Assembly (NCBI GenBank): GCA_023213315.1
Contig: JAKCPI010001573.1
Span: 1-64,000 of the forward strand
Source of the DNA: Euborellia annulipes
Lineage: Eukaryota; Arthropoda; Insecta; Dermaptera; Anisolabididae
DNA: 64,000 nt
Direction of reading: 5' to 3'
Numbering within the stretch: position 1 is the stretch's first letter; every line of letters starts with the position of its first letter. Of this stretch, positions 56,280 to 64,000 are shown one piece after another. The notes beneath the pieces are model-generated. The model searched no databases, was not told where the DNA came from, and saw only the letters and a program-made list of their open reading frames with translations. Position numbers and translations under genes: made by a program.

Positions 56280-57133
56280 GCCTTTTTTTCCTTATAGAAA
56301 AGCTCAGTATCAAATAAACAACGGCGATTCGAAGAAATTAAAATCTGAGCTAAAAATAAAATATATCACATATATTCCAGAGTAGTGACTGTGATGTGAT
56401 ATATATATAATTATAGGCAAGAGCAGTCAATAAAAAAGACTCTGTCTGCTGGTTCTAATCTCGGAGACTTTTCGGTTCTTTTAATATAAGAGCCAACTTC
56501 AGTCCTTATTAAAAATACATATAATATTAAGAAAAGGTGTAAACAGGCCACTGCAGTCCAATAGTAAAACAAATATATAAAAATATATAATTTATTTAAA
56601 TTTCAACTTCTAAAACCGCCTGGTTTCGACCGCACTGCAGCAGGTCTTCCTCAGTGAGAAGAAATCTAGAAAATTTGTGAATGCATTACATTAGGTCTAA
56701 AAGTTTTATTTTTTATTTACATTAATATTTACCTTAAGGGTGTTTTTATTTTTATTTTTGAAAAAAAATTTTCCTTTATGTATGCTTTTTTTTAAAAAAA
56801 TTTGTGTATAAAATCTAAAATATATCCTTGAATTGAAAATATATTAAAATATTTGAAAATGGTTATTTTTGAGACCAATAGATGCCGCAGGTATTTATTT
56901 TAAAAAAATTTTATTTTCTTTGAAAAAATTTTGAATGTTCAATTAATGATTGATAAATTAAAATCTAGTTAGTTCACTCAACACGGGCACGAGAGACGGT
57001 TGGCAGATAAATCTAGGGAGATCTAGAGATTTGTGGATGCACTCACACCCTTGAGGTAAATATTAATGTAAATAAAAAATAAAACTTTTAGACCTAATGT
57101 AATGCATTCACAAATTTTGTAGATTTCTTCTCA

Positions 57134-57164
57134 CTGAGGAAGACCTGCTGCAGTGCGGTCGAAA
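57134..57164 (+). ncRNA. Hammerhead-core-like block (CUGAGGA...GAAA)
   Basis: CUGAGGA at 57134-57140, then a GACC...GGUC stem (57142-57145 with 57157-57160), then GAAA (57161-57164). No clear stem III or cleavage base follows. The inverted counterpart is on the minus strand near 56627-56657. Confidence 0.35.
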
Positions 57165-57276
57165 CCAGGCGGTTTTAGAAGTTGAAATTTAAATAAATTA
57201 TATATTTTGTTTTACTATTGGACTGCAGTGGCCTGTTTACACCTTTTCTTAATATTATATGTATTTTTAGTAAGGA

Positions 57277-57313
57277 CTGAAGATGGTTCTTATATTAAAA
57301 AAACCGAAACGTC
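57277..57313 (+). ncRNA. Hammerhead-core-like block (CUGAAGA...GAAACGUC)
   Basis: CUGAAGA at 57277-57283, then GGUU...AACC around a U/A-rich loop, GAAA at 57306-57309 and CGUC directly after. Stem III would be only two base pairs, as in the minimal forms that need a dimer. The counterpart in the left arm is near 56465-56510 on the minus strand. Confidence 0.4.
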
Positions 57314-57356
57314 TCCGAGATTAGAACCAGCAACATAGTTTTTCTATAAGGAAAAA

Positions 57357-57415
57357 GGCCTGATGATGGTCACATATGGTGACCGAAACTGAGAAATTTG
57401 CGCAAATCAGTCGTC
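57357..57415 (+). ncRNA. Hammerhead-ribozyme-like motif, best match in the window
   Basis: The exact core CUGAUGA (57360-57366) is followed by one U and a perfect stem II: GGUCAC (57368-57373), loop AUAUG, GUGACC (57379-57384). GAAA is at 57385-57388. Stem III is CUGA/UCAG (57389-57392 with 57407-57410). UC at 57411-57412 is the expected cleavage site. GGC/GUC gives a short stem I. The single extra U after the core departs from the textbook fold. The left-arm counterpart (minus, 56229-56279) keeps the core and GAAA but has lost most of stem II. Confidence 0.6.
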
Positions 57416-57575
57416 ATGGTTATAATTCCATGAAAAATAAAAAAATTTTTGTATAAAATAATTTGTTATTACAAGTCATTCAATTCCATCTGAATCCTGA
57501 TACAAGTAAACTTCGAAATACATTTACTGAGTTATTTAATCTTGTACATCCTCAAAGTCATATAATTTAGTTAGG

Positions 57576-58110
57576 CCATTGATTGTCGTCAGTTTTTTTT
57601 TTAGCTAGCTACCCTATTGGAAAATTTTGTAACTTGGTTGCCTTTTACCTTTTTTCGATTATTTATAAAAAAATATATATATTCCCTTAATAATAAAAAA
57701 TAAAAATACGATAGACGATAACGTAATCGGACTTTGACATTTGCTGGGGGGGGGGGGGGGGGCGTGGATTCTCAGAAACCCTTATGATAGCCAAAATCCC
57801 ATTAAAAGGGCATTTAACCGCGTTTTAATAATTGCTGATTATCTTCTTAAAGTGCAAGTGAGGGGGGGGAGGCCACGGAGGAGTGTCAAATTTCAAATCA
57901 ATTTTTTTATCATAATTTATATTATAATTATATGTTTACAGAAAAATATGAATAAGTAGTGTGTGTGTGTGTGTTTGTTTTTTTTTTTTTTAATAAAATA
58001 TTAAAGTTAGTAAATATTAATGAATTTGAAAAAAAAAAAATTTATTTTTAATATCTCGAATTTTTTTCTAGAGATGAAAATTAAAATGAGAGATGAGGGA
58101 ATTGAAGCTA
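57576..58110. other. AT-rich, unassigned
   Basis: Contains an 18-base G run (about 57745-57762). 58060-58112 is shared with 54775-54825. Confidence 0.4.
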
Positions 58111-58111
58111 A

Positions 58112-59820
58112 TTTTTACTTTTCTCGTACCCTATATATGAAATATATAGGAGAGAAAGTATTGCGATCATGTCAAAAATTCGATGTCGAGATTTTGATGG
58201 ATATACATGTTTTGAGGTCCCCTTAGTCCAAAAAAGTGGGTCCCGCAAATTGGTCTTGTGTGTGTGTGTGTGTGTATGTATGTGTGTGTGTCTGTGTGTG
58301 TGGACAGATTTTTAGCATGAAGGAGTTGAGCTAGCGGATTGAAATTTTATATTTAACTTAGGTACCTTTGAAGAATCTCAAAATAAGCTTTTGAACAAAA
58401 TCGGCCAAAACGTACTAGTACTTTACTGATGTACTTTTTCAGTTTTTTTCGATTTTCTCAAAATTCCCTCCAAGGATTTTTTTTAATATTCATAAATCAA
58501 CTATTTTTTAGATGCTCTTTAAAATGTATATTCTCATTTTGCCGTTGAAATCTTCTGAAGACCACTTTACTCTTGTTCTTCATAGGAAAGATAGAAATGG
58601 TTGCCATGGTAAGGGAATTTAAATCTTTTTCTTTTTATTAGATTAAAAATCAATTATTATTTAAATTCCCATTTTTACTTTCTCTTACCTATGTATATAT
58701 GTAATATATATATAGTGAGAAAGTATTGGATTCATGTCAAAAATTCGATGTCGAGATTTTGATGGATCTTCACGTTTTGAGGTCCCCTGAATCCAAAAAA
58801 GTGGGTCCCGCAAATTGGTCTGTCTGTGTGTGGGTGGGTGGGTGTGTGGGTGTGTGTGTGTGTGTTCAATTTTAAGCATGAAGGAATTGAGCTACGAGGT
58901 TGAAATTTTATATTTAAGTTAAACATCCCCCGGGACCGGAAAAATAAGCTTTTAATCAAAATCGGCCAAAGAGTACTAGCACTTCACTGATGTACTTTTT
59001 CAGTTTTTTTCGATTTTCTCAAAATTTGCTCCAACGATTTTTTTTAAAATTCAAAAATCAATTATTTTTTAGATTCTCTATAAAATGTATATTCTCATTT
59101 TGTGATTGAAATCTTCTGAAGACCACTTTACTCTTGTACTCCATAGGAAGGATAGGAGAAATGGTTGCTATGGTATCAAAATATAAATATTTTCCCATAC
59201 TTATAAATTTTACATTTTTAATTCAATTGTACCCTACTGTCGGAAACTAAATACATGTCGACACAAAAAATCTGGTGTGACAAGCACAGTACACAACTTT
59301 CGATTACCGAAGGTAAGAGAAAGTTGTGTGCTGTGCGCCAGTCACACCAGATTTTTTTAATTTTATTTTTCTGTCTTTAATTGTTTCCGGGAAAACATAT
59401 ATATATCTCTCTCTCTCTCACTTGCAAACATTATCGTCTGTCTCTCCGCCTTCTCTCATAGGCCTAATGTTAATTTCCTATAGGGATTTGTATGTTAATT
59501 TCGATTCAAAAGGGGGTCCCCTTTGGAACTTTTTACGCATTTAAAAATTTTTTTTTCCAATTCTTATGAAATTTTGTATTTATTTACGATTCTATATTGT
59601 GTATAAAATGTCCAAATATGAGATTAAAATTTTGAAAAATAACCATAGTTTATTTCAAGCAGTCAACATTTAAAATGCAAGTTTGAAACTAAGGTGCTAT
59701 GGGAAACTAAATATATCTCGACACATAAAATCTGGTGTGACCAGCACGGTGCACAACTTTCTCTTACCGAAGGGTATGAGAAAGTTGTGTGCTGTGCGCC
59801 AGTCACACCAGATTTTTTTT
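58112..59820 (+). mobile_element. Family A long copy split by a second A copy
   Basis: Outer copy: 58112-58675 plus 59361-59820, matching 18166-19210 in inverse orientation. It is interrupted in the segment AAATTCCCATTT. The microsatellite is at 58256-58303 and the 3' hairpin at 59728-59815. Confidence 0.75.
58676..59360 (+). mobile_element. Family A copy nested in another A copy
   Basis: Complete insert with both hairpins (about 58675-58722 and 59267-59358). Compared with the uninterrupted sequence near 18628-18655, the target is a T-rich run, which suggests a very short T-type duplication or none. Confidence 0.8.
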
Positions 59821-59869
59821 TTTTATATTGAATTGAAAGCAATCCAGACAATCTATATATATATATGTT

Positions 59870-60118
59870 CTGGAAGGTTTCCGCGACCGGATGTATGCAA
59901 AGATAAGTTTTCTCGGGTTAAGTCGCGTGGGGTGCTGAGATTTACTCGACGTTTCGGCTCTCCTTTTGGAGCCATTTTCAAGAGAGAAGGAAGTTAGTGG
60001 GTAATGGTGGAGGGGGGTTGTTTACGGGGTCGTAGTCTTGCTGGTCCCCAGGTCAATTTGGTGGATGACTCAGAGGCGTGGATTGGTCTCTGAGAGCTGG
60101 AGGAAGGTTTGTTGTGTA
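59870..60118 (-). mobile_element. PLE-like fragment with GGCUCC/GGAGAGCC stem
   Basis: On the minus strand this GC-richer block reads GAAAAUGGCUCC, a short loop, GGAGAGCC, GAAACGUC (59945-59985), the same architecture as the other PLE-associated blocks. No RT motif was found in the fragment. Confidence 0.45.
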
Positions 60119-60186
60119 AGTCTCTCTCACTTTGTTCTTGTGAACAACATAATACACGGACGGATACCTTTCAAATAGATTAATTT

Positions 60187-60931
<745 letters not shown>

Positions 60932-61077
60932 AAAAGTTTTACTTCAAATTGTCCGTAATATAATTCCATTTGTAATTTTTGAGATCTATTATTTTTAAGA
61001 TTTTAATGATAGACCCGCTGCCAAAAGAATGCGTTTCGGTTTATTTGGAAGTCAAAAAGGGGAGTAAATTTAGGAAT

Positions 61078-61109
61078 ATGGAAAGGCCGAACGCGGGCGG
61101 CGCGGCTAG
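61078..61109 (+). mobile_element. Helitron 3' end fragment
   Basis: CGGGCGGCGCGGCTAG before T. Only the last 30 bases or so are recognisable. Confidence 0.5.
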
Positions 61110-61164
61110 TTAATATATATTTTCGGAGTAGCGAGCGAAATCAACCTTTGTAATCTTAACTGAA

Positions 61165-61245
61165 TTTGTACCTGAAGAAGGCTTCAGAATGACTGGCCGA
61201 TACGTTATAATTTTTACAAATAAACCAAAGTTGAACCGAAAATCA
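61165..61245 (+). mobile_element. PLE-like end fragment, second copy
   Basis: Parallel to 17455-17540: CCTGAAGAAGGC...GGCCGATACGTT, then TTTTTACAAATAAACCAAAG. GAAAC has decayed to GATAC. Confidence 0.45.
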
Positions 61246-61249
61246 AATT

Positions 61250-62100
61250 CTTTTTATTATTGCAAATAAAATTGAATTCACAAATCGAGAACATAATTAA
61301 ATTTAAAATAATTTGCTATTCTTTCTACTGCCTGTTCTTTTCTTTCGAATTTTGATGACCCCGTAGGGTTTTTTTTTTTTACTTGGGACTCCGTTATAGC
61401 GAGAGCCACAACAACAACAACAACAACAACAGATGGACAGAAAATGCCCGGGGGGTGATTTATCATTAGTCTCTCTCACTTTGTTCTTGTGAACAAAAAA
61501 AAAAATAATAAAAATGGATAGGATTCATTTAAAAATAAAAAGATTTGCTGCTCTCTTCTGCTAACTATAATAATTGCTAGTCTTTATCTTTGTATCAACA
61601 ATACTCTGAAATAACTTGGCGATTTTTCATTAAATCGAATGTTTTTTTTTTTTGTTTTTGTTTAATTTGATTGAGGAGAGAACGCTGACTGACGCTATCA
61701 AGATCTTTTCATTGAGGCTATAATTTAACTCTAAGTAGGCTGATTTTTAAATTAAGAGCATCGTAGACATTTTATTTGGACTAATTGATTTTTTTTTCTT
61801 CTTTTTCTAACTATGACATCAAATCTTTTAACGAAATGTTTTAATTATTGTTTTAGATTAACAAATCCTTTTTTTGTTTTTTTTTGTTTGGTTCATATTT
61901 TAATTTCCGAGATTGTGGTGTAAAACTGATAAGAATTAAATTGGCACTTATTGTAATTGGTAGAATAGGAAAAATGAAATTATCCACTTTGAATTGATTA
62001 TTACAAAAAGTATCCGCCCTTGTGATTTTATTGGTGCCTTGCATTCAATCCATTTGATTAGAGGTATGTCATTTATTGAAAGAGAACAAACCTCGCAAGG
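61250..62100. other. AT-rich, unassigned
   Basis: A CAA repeat at 61409-61430. No repeat family or exon was recognised. Confidence 0.4.
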
Positions 62101-62102
62101 TT

Positions 62103-62763
62103 TTTACTTTCTCTTACCTCTATATATATGTTGATATATATAGAGAGAGAAAGTATTAGATTCATGTCAAAAATTCGATGTCGATATTTTGATGGATATA
62201 CACGTTTTGAGGTCCCCTGAATCCAAAAAAGTGGTTTTCGCGACATGGTCTGTCTGTCTATCTGTGAACAAAATATCTCAAGAACGAAAAGAGCTTGGAG
62301 GTTGAAATTTTATATTTAAGTTAGGCACCCCCATGGGACGTCACACGAAGCTTTTGAACAAAAATCGACCAAAGAGTACTAGTACTTTACTGATGCACTT
62401 TTTCAGTTTTTTTTTCGATTTTCTCAAAATTCACTCCAACAATTTTGATTAAAATTCAAAAATCAATTATTTTTTAGATTCTCTTTGAAATGTATATTCT
62501 CATTTTGCCATTGAAATATTATGAAGACCACTTTACTCTTGTACTTCATAGAAAAGATAGGAGAAATGGTCGCCATGGTAACAAAATATAAATATTTTCC
62601 CATATAAATTTTACATCTTGAAAATCGAATGTAACCTACTGTTGGAAACTAAATACATGTCGACACGAAAAATCTGGTGTGACAAGCACACAACACAAGT
62701 TTCGATTACCGAAGGTAAGAGAAAGTTGTGTGCTTTGCGCCAGTCACACCAGATTTTTTTTTA
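62103..62763 (+). mobile_element. Family A element, complete reference copy
   Basis: Order of parts: a T run; the 5' hairpin ACTTTCTCT...AGAGAAAGT with an AT-rich stem; a conserved block (ATTCGATGTCGATATTTTGA, then GAGGTCCCCTGAATCC); a short GTCT microsatellite; a body with AGTACTAGTACTTTACTGATG; and a block with CATGGTAACAAAATATAAAT. The long 3' hairpin follows, in which AATCTGGTGTGAC pairs with GTCACACCAGATT across about 90 bases. The word GGTAAGAGAAAGT sits in the 3' hairpin, and its complement ACTTTCTCTTACC is the very start of the element. The two ends are separate palindromes, not a terminal inverted repeat pair, and no frame encodes a recognisable protein. I do not recognise the family. 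The central microsatellite and terminal stem-loops resemble non-autonomous Helentron-like elements, but this is inference. Confidence 0.8.
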
Positions 62764-62764
62764 A

Positions 62765-63280
62765 ATTAAATCAAAGTGAAAATTTATATAAAAAAAAAAA
62801 AAAGTTGATTCATGAAGTGTATTCAAGATTTGCAACTTTTTTTTTTTTTTTTTAATCCGATGTGAAATAAATGTATTAATTAATGATTTCCTTCTTCTTG
62901 GTGAAATATTCAAAAGCCTTTCGCCGTTGGCAAAAACAAAAAAAAATTCCATTTAAGGGAAGAAGAAGAAGAAGAAAAGGAAGAAGGGCTTGGATAGGTT
63001 TTTTTTTATTTTTGGCTTACGCTAAAAGGAAGACGACGATTATCTCGTAGCAACAGGCATCAACGTAGATGACGAAAGCAACCATTAAAAAGTTGACTCT
63101 CAATGAATTCTAGTCAGAATGACACTACGAGAGAGAGAGAGAGAGAAAAATCATATTTTTTAATGAAATAAAAGTTAAAAAAAAAAAATAAATAAATAAT
63201 TTGGTGGGAACATCCTGTAAAACTTGAAAAAAATAAATTCGATTTTAGTCAAGTCCAAAAAAAAAATTAATTATACAAAA
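62765..63280. other. AT-rich, unassigned
   Basis: GAA run at 62960-62977 and GA run at 63128-63147. No gene was seen. Confidence 0.4.
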
Positions 63281-63385
63281 ATCTGGTGTGACTGGCCGCA
63301 CATCACTCGACTTTCTCTTATCTTTGGTAATAGAAAGTTGTCTTCAGTGCTTGTCACACCAGATTTTTTGTGTGCCTTGATATAT
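63281..63385 (-). mobile_element. Family A 3' hairpin fragment
   Basis: Palindrome AATCTGGTGTGACTGG...GTCACACCAGATT followed by GTGTGCCTTGATATATTTAT, the decayed start of the body. Confidence 0.65.
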
Positions 63386-63694
63386 TTATATCCGTATTCA
63401 TAGTCATTACTTGAGGAACAAGGAATCCTTATTGTATAAAAAATTGTACAATACAATAATAATGGCGATCAGAACTGCATCCCTTAAAATACTAGTCTCG
63501 CTCCCAGCATTGGAATTCAGTATTGGGGCTGCTGCTGGCTGCCCTCGAGGCCCCTGAGATAAGCAAACAGGGAAAGTCTTTTTTTGTAGGTCATGAGGGT
63601 TTCTACCTGGTATGTTCTAATTTTTTTCCAATATTTTTTTTTAGTTAGGCGTATTTCTTAAAGAGATATGTATATTTATTTGATTGTGTTTACT

Positions 63695-63812
63695 ATTTGC
63701 CCTCTCGGCTGCTGAGGCTATTTAGGGTTATAGGATATATATTTAGAAATTATGAAATACCGATGGTTACCGGGTGACGTTTCACATGCTGATTTCTCAG
63801 GGTCACCACAAA
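63695..63812 (-). mobile_element. 5S-like SINE 3' part
   Basis: The body CGGTAACCATCGGTA with the tail towards 63700 and GGTGACCCTGAGAAATCAGC at the head side. Confidence 0.5.
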
Positions 63813-64000
63813 ATTACACTAAAAATATATTCTGTAATTTTATAATCGGACGATTAAATAAAATCTGATTATATGTATTTAATATAAAGGTGTGAGGGAA
63901 AAAAAAATGAAAAGAAAGCATATTGGTAGGGCTCGGATTTCGCCCCATTTGCTTTTTGTTAATTTATGGCTTCATTTTTAGGCCAATATGATATGTATAC

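Larger units (their letters stand above)
56118..57562. mobile_element. Palindromic non-coding PLE-like element
   Basis: Two arms, about 56118-56745 and 57050-57562, are inverted copies around a roughly 300-base centre. The right arm lacks an internal piece of about 150 bases present on the left. The 12-bp direct repeat TAATTTAGTTAG lies at 56106-56117 and 57563-57574 as the probable target duplication, the same length as at the coding PLE. Each arm has three blocks of the type CUGA(N)GA...stem...GAAAC. No open frame of note is present. This is a non-autonomous foldback relative of PLEs. Confidence 0.75.

Overview
This 64 kb window comes from an AT-rich animal genome, most likely an arthropod or another protostome. 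Three signs point there: two spliced exons of a COE/EBF (knot/collier) transcription factor that read like the insect protein, very long introns, and a dense population of eukaryotic mobile elements. No bacterial gene, operon, rRNA operon, CRISPR array or phage was seen. Most open frames here are by-products of repeats, not genes.

Host gene. Two minus-strand exons, 6452-6605 and 4484-4547, each with clean splice sites, encode consecutive parts of the COE DNA-binding domain. The downstream exons must lie below position 1. No convincing upstream exon was found above 6605, so most of the window is probably one giant upstream intron or 5' flank of this gene, filled with repeats.

Mobile elements. 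(1) Family A is the commonest repeat, with about 26 copies or fragments. Each complete copy is 0.45-1.1 kb, starts with an AT-rich hairpin (ACTTTCTC...GAGAAAGT), ends with a long GC-richer hairpin (ATCTGGTGTGAC...GTCACACCAGAT), and has a variable GT/GTCT microsatellite inside. Both hairpins contain the same 13-base word. No coding capacity is seen. (2) A Penelope-like retroelement (11070-14589) has an intact but 5'-truncated RT plus GIY-YIG frame between 1 kb inverted repeats that carry a hammerhead-ribozyme-like motif. Several smaller palindromic relatives occur, the best at 56118-57562. (3) hAT-type MITEs, many with exact 8-bp target duplications. (4) Small Helitrons (TC...hairpin-CTAG). (5) A tRNA-derived SINE family with about 12 copies, and a 5S-rRNA-like SINE. 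(6) Remnants of LINE reverse transcriptases, a DDE transposase with a PHD-like finger, and a Harbinger-like element.

Nesting gives a history. The Penelope-like unit sits in a family A copy. SINEs sit in A copies and in Helitrons. Two hATs sit side by side in one A hairpin. One A copy sits in a longer A copy whose empty site survives 40 kb away. A Helitron at 44.9-47.4 kb holds two SINEs, a MITE and a 1.6 kb hAT that itself contains an A-like palindrome. The rest is AT-rich single-copy-looking DNA with homopolymer and microsatellite tracts.
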